Source: Xylanibacter oryzae DSM 17970 (GTDB taxonomy: Bacteria; Bacteroidota; Bacteroidia; Bacteroidales; Bacteroidaceae). From it: 64,000 nucleotides of DNA. Shown here piece after piece: positions 27,165-35,382 of the stretch. Location of the stretch: the NCBI RefSeq assembly GCF_000585355.1, contig NZ_KK073873.1, forward strand, positions 2,523,703 to 2,587,702, given 5' to 3'. The notes below the pieces were generated by a model, which did no database searches, was not told the origin of the DNA, and was given only the letters and a program-made list of their open reading frames with translations. A program made the translations under genes and the position numbers. How positions within the stretch are numbered: position 1 is the first letter of the stretch; each line of letters opens with the position of its first letter.

Positions 27165-28754
27165 ATGAAAATCGGCATAAAAATATTAGCTCCCTTATAT
27201 ATCATCATGATGTTAGCATCATGCCATGATAATATAAACAAGAAATTGGAAATGACCGATGGATGCCTGGACAGAAACAAGGTTGATTCAGCATACAATA
27301 TCCTAAAGCATATTAATCCTGATAACCTAGACGGAGATGCAAATATAGCCCTGTATACATTATTAAATACTAAGACAAAATACATCAAATATATTCCCGT
27401 AAAGAACGATTCCATCGATTATGCCATATTCTATTATAAGCAGAATGGACCTGAAAGGAGACTGGCTGAAGCATATAATTATAAGGCAATGACATTGTAT
27501 TTCGACCGAGGAAAAAAGAAGCAAGCTATTGAATACCTTAAAAAAGCAGAAACTATTGCCCTAAAAACAGCTGATGCAAAACTAATACATAAGATTTATG
27601 ATAATATATGTACAGTAAATTTTTGGAGCAATCATTATAATATAGCCCTTGAATATGGATTAAAGGCACTTAGCGTTGCTCACAATATTAAAGATACAGC
27701 TAGCGTAGCTTACGATTTGTTGTATATTTCAAATGCCTATTCTGAACTAAAAATGGATAATAAGGCTATGGAATATTATCTAAAAGCCTTTTCATATTCT
27801 AAATACTATGATAAACTGAACCAAACTATATTATTGGGAAATATAGGTGAATATTATTTTGAGAAAGGGAACACCCAAAAAGCCGAAGAGTTCTTAACTA
27901 AAGCCTTAAAAGAAAGTCATACAGCATACGTATATACGGTTGTTGCAGACATGTATATTAAAAAAGGGAAATATGTAAAGGCAGAAGAGATAATGGCAAA
28001 GGCACCTAAAACTACCAATGACTTTGAACTGTTGAAAAAGCTATCAACCTTATACAACTTGAATAGAAAATCCAAGAACTATGTCAAGGCATTAGGTACA
28101 GCAGACTCCATCATTGAACTTAACAAAAAAATAGACAACGCCAGAGAGCATGACAACCTTAACGATATCCAGGCAAAATACGATCGTGAGATTATGGCAC
28201 AGAATTTTAAAAGCCACATTATATATATGATTGGGGCATTATTGCTACTATCTCTGTTGATAGTATTGCTAATCTTCAGACAGAAATACAGAAACTCTAA
28301 AACACAACATGACATAATTCAAAACCGCCTGCTGATAAACGAATACAAAAAGAGAATATCTAAAATGGAAAACGCAAAAGATAATTCAGTTTCTAAGATT
28401 TCACATTTAGAAAAGAAGATCAATGTTTTGGAGAATAAAGAGTCGAAGGCTCTTTATAATGGAAAACAATGCTACGAGAGTATTCTTGCTAATAACACAA
28501 TAGTGAATTGGTCTGCTAAGGATCTTAATGACTTCATAGATTATTACAAGTTCAAAGACCTGCCATTCGTATCATCGCTCGATGACGAATACCGTAAGCT
28601 AAGTCCAAAACAATATCTATACTTGATAATGGTGAACGCAATGAATAAGGACGAGGCTACTGTTGAAAAGATCATGGCGGTAAGCAATGTTACCATAAGG
28701 TCGATGAAATCACGTATAAAGGCTAAGAAAGTATATCATCCAAGTGTACAATAG
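27165..28754 (+). CDS. Membrane-anchored TPR regulator with lipobox and C-terminal HTH-like domain
   Basis: A 529-residue protein. A lipoprotein-type signal (MKIGIKILAPLYIIMMLASC, Cys20) is followed by several TPR units (residues about 60-320: AEAYNYKAMTLYF, AMEYYLKAFSYSKY, GEYYFEKGNTQKAEEFL). Next come one membrane helix (IIYMIGALLLLSLLIVLLIF, about 350-370), a coiled coil, and a C-terminal helical domain (LSPKQYLYLIMVNAMNKDEATVEKIM, VSNVTIRSMKSRIK) that resembles a helix-turn-helix. The layout is like the three DUF6377-type regulators further right, but the C-terminal domain is diverged. It is divergent from the TonB receptor at 24295 and is a candidate for its regulator. DNA binding is inferred. 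Confidence 0.7.
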   Translation: MKIGIKILAPLYIIMMLASCHDNINKKLEMTDGCLDRNKVDSAYNILKHINPDNLDGDANIALYTLLNTKTKYIKYIPVKNDSIDYAIFYYKQNGPERRLAEAYNYKAMTLYFDRGKKKQAIEYLKKAETIALKTADAKLIHKIYDNICTVNFWSNHYNIALEYGLKALSVAHNIKDTASVAYDLLYISNAYSELKMDNKAMEYYLKAFSYSKYYDKLNQTILLGNIGEYYFEKGNTQKAEEFLTKALKESHTAYVYTVVADMYIKKGKYVKAEEIMAKAPKTTNDFELLKKLSTLYNLNRKSKNYVKALGTADSIIELNKKIDNAREHDNLNDIQAKYDREIMAQNFKSHIIYMIGALLLLSLLIVLLIFRQKYRNSKTQHDIIQNRLLINEYKKRISKMENAKDNSVSKISHLEKKINVLENKESKALYNGKQCYESILANNTIVNWSAKDLNDFIDYYKFKDLPFVSSLDDEYRKLSPKQYLYLIMVNAMNKDEATVEKIMAVSNVTIRSMKSRIKAKKVYHPSVQ

Positions 28755-28778
28755 AGGCATTCTGGTACATGCATCTGC

Positions 28779-29339
28779 CTATTTGAATTCACTCTGGAGC
28801 AATGCCTCCAGATTAGGATACAAGTGCACACCGTATTTTTGACATGTAATCTTAACATTATTGTATCTGTAAAATTTTGTATCACAGGCAACCGCTATCT
28901 TTCCGGAACGGGCAAAGAGCCCCAGTTCTAACAATGATATAGGTGATTTGCTTGTCTCAAGAATATTCATGATGATAAAATCAGATTGCTCCAGATGTGA
29001 AAGTTCCCAATTTACCTGATAATCCATTTCGCCTTTCTTTTCACCATTCCATGAGTCTTGCCTTGGATTGAAAAGTAGCCATTTACCGCCTCTTGATTCT
29101 AAATAGGTGACCAGATTCTTCTGCCAGTCTACACTATTACCCATATCAATGGTACCCGCAAGAAATACTTTCTTAAAACCTACTGTATCAACACTGTTGC
29201 CTATCTCTTCATGTGGATGTTGCATAATTACCTGCCCATACATACTGATTACAGGCATCACCGACAACAATAAAACGGTTAAAAATATCCTTAAATATTG
29301 GTAGTTCTTGTCATGAATACTTACAAAGACTCTGTGCAT
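28779..29339 (-). CDS. Exported nucleoside 2-deoxyribosyltransferase-like protein
   Basis: A 186-residue protein. Residues about 20-36 form a hydrophobic signal or anchor (RIFLTVLLLSVMPVISMYGQ). The rest matches the nucleoside 2-deoxyribosyltransferase-like superfamily: KKVFLAGTIDMG, VDWQKNLV, LLFNPRQDSWNG, NWELSHLEQSDFIIMNIL and SPISLLELGLFARSGKIAVAC, with Glu in LLELG where the family nucleophile is expected. These enzymes normally act in the cytoplasm, so the export signal is odd. A longer reading starting with TTG at 29378 is rejected because that TTG lies inside the -7 promoter box. The gene is convergent with the TPR regulator, 24 bases apart. Confidence 0.75.
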   Translation of the reverse strand: MHRVFVSIHDKNYQYLRIFLTVLLLSVMPVISMYGQVIMQHPHEEIGNSVDTVGFKKVFLAGTIDMGNSVDWQKNLVTYLESRGGKWLLFNPRQDSWNGEKKGEMDYQVNWELSHLEQSDFIIMNILETSKSPISLLELGLFARSGKIAVACDTKFYRYNNVKITCQKYGVHLYPNLEALLQSEFK

Positions 29340-29375
29340 ACTGTACTTTTTTATTAGAAATAAATATATTATGTG

Positions 29376-29383
29376 CAAAGGTA
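29376..29383 (-). promoter_or_regulatory. -7 box of the deoxyribosyltransferase-like gene
   Basis: TACCTTTG on the minus strand, 36 bases before the ATG at 29339. It excludes the upstream TTG as start codon. Confidence 0.6.
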
Positions 29384-29442
29384 TATAAATATTGCAGAAG
29401 AGGATTTACTTTTAATATTATTTACACAACAAGAAAACGTTT

Positions 29443-29579
29443 GAATCTTCGAGAAATAAAGGATTCCACCTTATGTTTTAATACAAAAGACATTTTTGTA
29501 ATGCATTAAAGCATAATACAAGAGATATTTTATACAAAGCAATAACGGCATCTGCTACTATTATTCGCAGATGCCATTA
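29443..29579. repeat. Dispersed intergenic repeat, long copy with hairpin
   Basis: Positions 29443-29490 match 22700-22747 (43 of 48). An additional stretch that again ends in an ATACAAGAGA-like word follows, and then ATAACGGCATCTGC, shared with the other copy. Only this copy has the second hairpin arm. Confidence 0.7.
29543..29579 (-). terminator. Hairpin ending the duplicated signalling operon
   Basis: GGCATCTGC (29547-29555) pairs with GCAGATGCC (29567-29575). The stem continues for three more pairs after one mismatch, around an 11-base loop. It lies just beyond the small ORF that follows the receptor gene and upstream of the next promoter, which fits transcription termination. Confidence 0.55.
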
Positions 29580-29596
29580 CAGACATTCCATTAAGC

Positions 29597-29686
29597 TCAG
29601 TTGGCTGGCACTGCAGTTCCTGTTACCAATCCGGCTATGGCGCTGAGTACAGTTATAAGTATCTGTATCGGCATAAGGTATGCCAT
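29597..29686 (-). CDS. Tiny hydrophobic peptide, smalltalk-protein-like
   Basis: A 29-codon frame starting 12 bases beyond the receptor stop. It encodes MAYLMPIQ followed by a hydrophobic helix (ILITVLSAIAGLVTG) and a short TAVPAN tail. The core resembles the so-called smalltalk peptides of Bacteroidota, which are about 30 residues with one hydrophobic helix. Those peptides usually lie near amidase and VirE/HU-like genes, which are absent here. A hairpin follows within 20 bases. Translation is not proven; the frame is short enough to arise by chance. Confidence 0.4.
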   Translation of the reverse strand: MAYLMPIQILITVLSAIAGLVTGTAVPAN

Positions 29687-29698
29687 CTGTTTTCATGC

Positions 29699-32257
29699 CT
29701 ATAGTCTCTTTTTCTCTTCATTACCAGCTCCTGTACCCTTATACTTACTGCGTGCATAATTGAAGCTATATGATATGGTGAGACGTATGCCACGGTCATT
29801 GGGGTGTACATTTTTCTGGAAGTTAAAACATGAACTGTAATAATTAAAACCCCTATCCTTATTTGTATTTAAGATGTCTGTAACTTCTAGGCGTGTCATG
29901 AGTTTCTTGTTAAGAAATAACTTGGTTATACCTAAATCCAATTCGGAGTACTTACCTTTACGATTAAATTGTTCGTCGTACGATGTACTGTATTCATAAT
30001 CGCACTCTGCTATCCAGTCGTGCTTGAATACGAAACGGTTGTGGATAGAAAGATTCCATTGTGGTTTCTGTAAAGTCAAGTCAATGCCATACTGACGGGT
30101 ATCAAGAAACTGCTTGAGAAAATCCATCTCGATCACCGGATGCCAAAGGCCAAAGACAGGTGATGCTGTGGCTGAGAAATTCAAGTTCTGCAGATGGTTT
30201 ATGTTACTATAACTTGAAATAATAATATCTGAATTTTTGTAAATCGAAGTAGAATACACTACCTGGTCTTTGTTGTATGTATAGTCGGCCGAGAGAGTTA
30301 GCCAACTATACTGTAAATTCCATTCTATATTATAAATTTTCATTGGGCGGAGTAACGGATTGCCACCCTCGTAAGTGTATCTGTCATCATATCGGATGAA
30401 ACCTGAGAGTTGATAATAATCAGGGCGTTGGGTCTTCTCTGTGAAATTAAGGCTTGCATTCAGTCCTTTGTCTGAATATGCTATACTAAGACTTGGAAAA
30501 AGATTGTCGTACTTACGGCTTGCATCGTTTTGAAAAACATTGTATGAGTAATAATCTGACTTTACGTGCTCGTATCTCAAACCTCCATTAAACTTATAAT
30601 TGCCACATTGGATATCCACACCTGCAAACGCAGCGATATTACTTTCTTTTATATTATCGTCTGACGAGGTGATGAAGTCTTGTTGATTAACGTAAAGAGA
30701 CCTGCTAGTAGTGTTGGTATACTCTGTACCTGCATTTAAGCTTACTTTATTGCCTATCGGATAAGTGGCTACTATCTTTGCTGCTGCCATCTTGTTATGA
30801 TTTGTGGCATCTGCATTGATGGTTCTGTTATCAAACTCGTCACTCTGCTCGGTGGCATCCTGGATAGTGATGCTCTTTTTCCAACACAGTGTACCATTAA
30901 AGTCTAAATGCAAAGGGCCTACAATACCTGAATAGTATGCATCGAGTTCATGGTTAGGGCCATCAGAAGATTCGCTCTCATCATCGTAATACTTCACAGC
31001 GCCGGTATATGTGCCATTGGTGTATACTGTATAGTTTTGACTGCCAGACCCTGTGGAAGATGGTAGCCTCTTGTTTACAGAGTATGTCACACCCAGGGAG
31101 TTGTTATCATCCAACTGATAATTGAAGCCCCATGTGCCTACAACCATATTTGTGCGTGCACGCATATTAGTAGCCTGGATCATATCTACCTTGTCTTTTG
31201 TAAAATATTTCTGGCTCGTCGCTACTTGGTCCATCCACCATCCTCTACTCATGGCATAGAATGTTCCGAAAATATCAAGTCCATCATGTCTCCAGTTGAG
31301 AGATATAAGTTGATTTATCGAACTTTTCTTGGCTAAATTGCCCGATGTAAGGAAGTTGCCACTAAGTCCGTTGCCCTGTTGGCGGATGGTCTTTATCCTT
31401 ATTACGGAGCGGGCCTCAGCATCGTATTGCGCACCGGGACTTGTGATGACATCTACACTCTTAACCTCTTGTGAGGTGATACGTTTAAGGTCTGTATTGT
31501 CGGTTACCTTCTTGCCATTGATGTATATTATAGGTGTCCCCTTGCCAAAAACAGTATACTCGTCATTATTCTCGTGGATGCGTGGTATCTCTTTGAGCAC
31601 ATCTTGAGCGTCGCCTACATTGGCCAGAAGCGTGCCACTAACCTGTGTGGTATATCCTTCTGTGGTGAGGCGGGTTGCAGGCCGAGAACCTTTAACAAGG
31701 ACACCTTTGATGACTTGCATATCTTCTGTCATGGTTATCTTGCCGATATCCCTGACATCAAATGCCCTTAGGATGGTCTTATAGCCTATGCAAGACATTT
31801 TGGCCAGTACACGCTTTGCGCCACATGGGATAACAAACTTGCCCGCCTGGTTGCTCACTCCACCATTAATGAATGTGGAGTCTTTGGCAGACAGCAATGA
31901 TATGTTGGCGTAAATTATAGGTTGTCCGGTTTTGTCTATAACCTCTCCTATCAGTTTCGTGTTTTCCTTCTGTACGCACTCTACAAAGATGTTATCTCCA
32001 TCTACAGTCATCTTTATGGGATAGAAGCCTATCACGTCTCTGACAGCATCCGGAATGTCCTTCTTATCAATGCTGGTGGTGACAGTAAAGTCTTCGAGTT
32101 CGTTATAGATAAAGTTTATCTTGTATTTACCGGTAGAAGCCTCTATAATCTTAAGTGCCTTAGACATGGGGACTTCTCTGAAATTGCGTGTGATTCTCTG
32201 TGCATGGATTGATATGACAACAAAAGAAGCAATCAATAGTAATATATATCTTTTCAT
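29699..32257 (-). CDS. STN-domain TonB-dependent receptor (duplicate copy B)
   Basis: An 852-residue FecA-like transducer. Signal peptide MKRYILLLIASFVVISIHAQ, STN signalling domain (residues about 25-100: MSKALKIIEASTGKYKINFIYN, FYPIKMTVDGDNIFVE), carboxypeptidase-D-like domain (LIGEVIDKTGQPIIYANISLL), TonB-box region KGVLVKGSRP, plug (FGKGTPIIYINGKKV) and an OMP_b-brl_3-type barrel ending GTGAGNEEKKRL. Its first 170 or so residues are almost identical to the receptor at 32845-35382. The plug and barrel differ from that protein and look more like the receptor at 24295. Its ATG overlaps the stop of the chimeric FecR-like gene by 4 bases, so the two are translationally coupled. Confidence 0.9.
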   Translation of the reverse strand: MKRYILLLIASFVVISIHAQRITRNFREVPMSKALKIIEASTGKYKINFIYNELEDFTVTTSIDKKDIPDAVRDVIGFYPIKMTVDGDNIFVECVQKENTKLIGEVIDKTGQPIIYANISLLSAKDSTFINGGVSNQAGKFVIPCGAKRVLAKMSCIGYKTILRAFDVRDIGKITMTEDMQVIKGVLVKGSRPATRLTTEGYTTQVSGTLLANVGDAQDVLKEIPRIHENNDEYTVFGKGTPIIYINGKKVTDNTDLKRITSQEVKSVDVITSPGAQYDAEARSVIRIKTIRQQGNGLSGNFLTSGNLAKKSSINQLISLNWRHDGLDIFGTFYAMSRGWWMDQVATSQKYFTKDKVDMIQATNMRARTNMVVGTWGFNYQLDDNNSLGVTYSVNKRLPSSTGSGSQNYTVYTNGTYTGAVKYYDDESESSDGPNHELDAYYSGIVGPLHLDFNGTLCWKKSITIQDATEQSDEFDNRTINADATNHNKMAAAKIVATYPIGNKVSLNAGTEYTNTTSRSLYVNQQDFITSSDDNIKESNIAAFAGVDIQCGNYKFNGGLRYEHVKSDYYSYNVFQNDASRKYDNLFPSLSIAYSDKGLNASLNFTEKTQRPDYYQLSGFIRYDDRYTYEGGNPLLRPMKIYNIEWNLQYSWLTLSADYTYNKDQVVYSTSIYKNSDIIISSYSNINHLQNLNFSATASPVFGLWHPVIEMDFLKQFLDTRQYGIDLTLQKPQWNLSIHNRFVFKHDWIAECDYEYSTSYDEQFNRKGKYSELDLGITKLFLNKKLMTRLEVTDILNTNKDRGFNYYSSCFNFQKNVHPNDRGIRLTISYSFNYARSKYKGTGAGNEEKKRL

Positions 32258-32736
32258 TTTACTTCTATTTTACGGTCAATTAATGTAATGTTCACATTCT
32301 CAAAGTGGTTTAATGACTCTACTATGGTTTCTGCATCCTTGGTCTTATCCCAATGGAAGTGGAGGCGCAGGTGTCTTGACCTGTCTGACTGATAAACTAC
32401 CTCTAGCTTGTAGTACAAGGATATGTCATCGAGTATGATCTGTAATTCTACGTTATCGAACGACTGTTCTTTCTGTGTTGCTGCGGTATCCACAGGTTGG
32501 GTATCGGTGCTCTTGGCGGGCGTGTATGCCATCACTCTGCCTGTCTGTGCCTTCTGGCCAACTTGTTGCTCTGACGAACTACGATTAAACACAATTGCGG
32601 CATAGGTTGTGCCCGGCACCAATAGTATACCAATGAATATGGCTGCTATCTTGCTCAAGGAGAAGTGGTGGGATGGTCTCATCATCTGCTTATAATTACT
32701 TCTGAAAAGCTCTTCAAATCGTTCTTTATTCTTCAT
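32254..32736 (-). CDS. Chimeric protein: ECF sigma N-terminus fused to FecR anti-sigma C-terminus
   Basis: A 160-residue product made by an in-frame deletion. Residues 1-20 (MKNKERFEELFRSNYKQMMR) match the first 20 residues of the sigma factor at 36010-36489. From HHFSLSKIAAIFIG (residue 23) to the end it matches the anti-sigma factor at 35379-36005 from its residue 71. The locus is about 630 bp shorter than the intact pair. Missing are sigma regions 2 and 4 and the cytoplasmic sigma-binding part of the anti-sigma. Retained are the membrane helix (about 27-50) and the periplasmic DUF4974-type domain (FDNVELQIILDDIS to the end), which contacts the receptor STN domain in this family. The frame is open and keeps promoter and receptor coupling, so it may be functional. 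Confidence 0.85.
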   Translation of the reverse strand: MKNKERFEELFRSNYKQMMRPSHHFSLSKIAAIFIGILLVPGTTYAAIVFNRSSSEQQVGQKAQTGRVMAYTPAKSTDTQPVDTAATQKEQSFDNVELQIILDDISLYYKLEVVYQSDRSRHLRLHFHWDKTKDAETIVESLNHFENVNITLIDRKIEVK

Positions 32737-32750
32737 AATTGTTTTGCTGT

Positions 32751-32798
32751 TGTTATCTATATAACGAATGAATCTTTATTTTCCTAACCCCGAAAATA
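32751..32798 (-). promoter_or_regulatory. Putative ECF-type promoter with two dyads (copy B)
   Basis: This is the copy of the 36504-36551 element. The stem TATTTTC/GAAAATA is at 32777-32798. A near-perfect dyad GTTATCTATATAAC lies at 32752-32765, 16 bases before the chimera ATG. Conservation over about 90 bases between the copies, while the flanks drift, points to function. Confidence 0.5.
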
Positions 32799-32844
32799 AA
32801 AAAAAGTATGAATGGATAGCTAAAATCTTACAGTCACCTATAAA

Positions 32845-35382
32845 CTATAGCCGGTTAAGCTCTTCTTTAGAAGCACCCTTGCCTTTGAATGTGTTCTTGT
32901 GGTTAAACGAATATGTAACACTTAGGCGAACGAAACATGAAGCCCCTTTCCTATTGTCAAGATAATAAACGCCATTGGTTTCCACAAGATTTTTCTGTCT
33001 CCATGAAGAGACGAAGTCATTTGCCAGAAGATTGAATGACCATTTGCCTATACTCTTGTTTAGCATCATATAAAGCATGGCTCCACCATTGCTGTAAACT
33101 GTAGCATCATTGCCTTTTGTCAGCCACATTCCCGACAGATACGCATAAAAGTTCCATGGCAAATCAAAACGGTTGTTCATTTCCAGCTTTCCCAACACGC
33201 TATCATAGCGTTTCTCCGGACTGCCGTATTTCAGATTCTGGAACTGGAGCAGTCCCTGCAATGTGGGATGCCATCTGCCAATATCAAAGCTCTGGGATGC
33301 CACTATCTGAAACCTGCTATAATCAGGAAGGTTTATTTCTTGCCGTACATTCACATTCTGACTTTCAAGGTATGTATATGTCGTGCTGATATTTCTTTTT
33401 CTACGTGTAAATGAGGCTGTTATATATGTGTGTTTATATGAAAGGCGAAAGTCTATATTATGATCCTTGAATGACTGCAGAAGTGGATTGCCTGTCTCCC
33501 ATGAAGTATGTGATACGTAGAAGTAATTATTATTAAGCATATTGTAACTAGGACGACTGATGTTAGTATTATATGAGACTCCCATCCCAAAACCGTTATT
33601 ACTATAATTAAGTCCAAGAGAAGGCAGCCAGTCTGTATATGTCTTTGACTGAGCAGGAACAATGATTCCATTCTGTTCATAATTGAAATCGGTACTTTCA
33701 AATCGCAGTCCAGCATCAATATTCCAGTAATTATTGTATTTATAGTTCAAAGAAGCGTAACCAGCCGAGAGATGCTGTTTTTCGTTATCCTGTGACGGTT
33801 CGAAGAAACTGCTGCCATCTGAAGTGCTGCCTGCAAAGTTCTGAAGGTTCTTTGTGTATGAATACTGCCCTCCAATATTCATGGTGACACTGTTCCACAC
33901 GGCTTTTAAATTTGCTTTTGCCGCAACAAGATGATAGATACTACTGTTCCCTGTATTAATATTCTGCTGATAAGACTGAGCCTGCTCTTCTGTTTCAGAG
34001 CAGGAACGAGAATTTCCATAGAGATAGTCCATATCTGACGTAAATTCGTAGTTCTTTCTGATACCGAACTTGAACAGAGTATAGGCATTTACATAATGGC
34101 GGAAGCTACGGCTGTTATCCGTACTGGAAGATGAGATACTGTCAAGTCCGGCACTTACATTTGTCATGATGTCACCGGTTGAAGTGAATTTGCTTTCCGG
34201 AATTCTGCTGAATTCATACCTTATGCCCAGAGAATTATCCTTGAAGTCATAGCTTGTGCCTGCGGTAAGTCTAAGGCTTTCAGACCGGTTTCTATATGCA
34301 CCGTGAGTTATAGTTTCATATCTGTTTTCGTTGAACTTCTCTGTATATATTCTTTTCTGTCTGAATCCGTCATCAGCCACATTGGCACCGGCATACAGTC
34401 CCCAACCATTGTTTCCCATCCATGATATATCGGCGTCAGTAGATGCAGATAAAACTTCAGACTGACTTCCAGATACTTTCACGACACCGGCAAGTCCAGA
34501 GTCTAGTCGCTTTGTATGAATTACAATAACAGATGTCACATCAGCACCATACTGCGCACCGGGATTAGTGATGATGTCCACGCTTTTGATTTCCTGAGGT
34601 GACAGTTGGGATACTTCATTCATATTTCTGATCTTACGCTGGTTGATATATATTTCCGGAGAACCCTTACCCAGAACAGATATATCGTTGCCAGAACCAT
34701 CAATCATCGGCATCTGTCTGATAGCATCAACAGCAGAACTGAGTTTGGAAAGAGGATTGTGGTCCATTGATATAGAAAGTCCCGTATTGGTTGACTTAAT
34801 GAAATTACGATGCCCCTTCACAACAACTTCATTAAGAATCTTGCTGTTCTCAACCATTTTTATATCGCACTCTTCTCCATATGTCCATTCTACATACTTC
34901 GTCATATATCCTATGCATGACACCTTGACCAAAGCATGCTTGGCGCCACAGGGGATGACAAACTTGCCTGCCAGATTGCTTACTCCGCCATTAATGAATG
35001 TGGAGTCTTTGGCAGACAGCAATGATATGTTGGCGTAAATTATGGGCTGCCCTCTCTTGTCGACAACCTCTCCTATCAGTTTTGTGTTTTCCTTCTGTAC
35101 GCACTCTACAAAGATGTTCTCTCCATCTACGGTCATCTTTATGGGATAGAAGCCTATCACGTCTCTGATGGCATCGGGAATATCCTTCTTGTCGATGCCG
35201 GTAGTGACGGTAAAGTCTTCGAGTTCGTTGTAGATAAAGTTTATCTTGTATTTACCGGTAGAAGCCTCTATGATCTTAAGCGCCTTGGACAGGGGGACGT
35301 CTCTGAAATTATGTGTGATTTTCTGTGCATTGATTGATACAGCAATGAAAGATACAATCAATAGTAATATATATCTTTTCAT
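32845..35382 (-). CDS. STN-domain TonB-dependent receptor (copy A)
   Basis: An 845-residue outer-membrane transducer. Signal peptide MKRYILLLIVSFIAVSINAQ, STN domain (about 25-100), carboxypeptidase-D-like domain, NEVVVKGHR TonB-box region, plug (VLGKGSPEIYINQRKI, IKSVDIITNPGAQYGAD) and a barrel ending GKGASKEELNRL. By family knowledge, ligand binding lets the STN domain signal through the FecR anti-sigma to release the ECF sigma factor. The complete triad is present here in the canonical order. The ATG overlaps the anti-sigma stop by 4 bases. The ligand is unknown; there is no SusD partner. Confidence 0.9.
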   Translation of the reverse strand: MKRYILLLIVSFIAVSINAQKITHNFRDVPLSKALKIIEASTGKYKINFIYNELEDFTVTTGIDKKDIPDAIRDVIGFYPIKMTVDGENIFVECVQKENTKLIGEVVDKRGQPIIYANISLLSAKDSTFINGGVSNLAGKFVIPCGAKHALVKVSCIGYMTKYVEWTYGEECDIKMVENSKILNEVVVKGHRNFIKSTNTGLSISMDHNPLSKLSSAVDAIRQMPMIDGSGNDISVLGKGSPEIYINQRKIRNMNEVSQLSPQEIKSVDIITNPGAQYGADVTSVIVIHTKRLDSGLAGVVKVSGSQSEVLSASTDADISWMGNNGWGLYAGANVADDGFRQKRIYTEKFNENRYETITHGAYRNRSESLRLTAGTSYDFKDNSLGIRYEFSRIPESKFTSTGDIMTNVSAGLDSISSSSTDNSRSFRHYVNAYTLFKFGIRKNYEFTSDMDYLYGNSRSCSETEEQAQSYQQNINTGNSSIYHLVAAKANLKAVWNSVTMNIGGQYSYTKNLQNFAGSTSDGSSFFEPSQDNEKQHLSAGYASLNYKYNNYWNIDAGLRFESTDFNYEQNGIIVPAQSKTYTDWLPSLGLNYSNNGFGMGVSYNTNISRPSYNMLNNNYFYVSHTSWETGNPLLQSFKDHNIDFRLSYKHTYITASFTRRKRNISTTYTYLESQNVNVRQEINLPDYSRFQIVASQSFDIGRWHPTLQGLLQFQNLKYGSPEKRYDSVLGKLEMNNRFDLPWNFYAYLSGMWLTKGNDATVYSNGGAMLYMMLNKSIGKWSFNLLANDFVSSWRQKNLVETNGVYYLDNRKGASCFVRLSVTYSFNHKNTFKGKGASKEELNRL

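Noticed and set aside
29340..29378. Extended N-terminus of the deoxyribosyltransferase-like protein from a TTG start
   Set aside because: The TTG is part of the TACCTTTG promoter box, so it would not be in the transcript; the ATG at 29339 is used.
32254..32736. Reading the chimera as an ordinary small FecR protein
   Set aside because: Its first 20 residues match the sigma factor, not any anti-sigma N-terminus, and the neighbouring intact copy shows what was lost.
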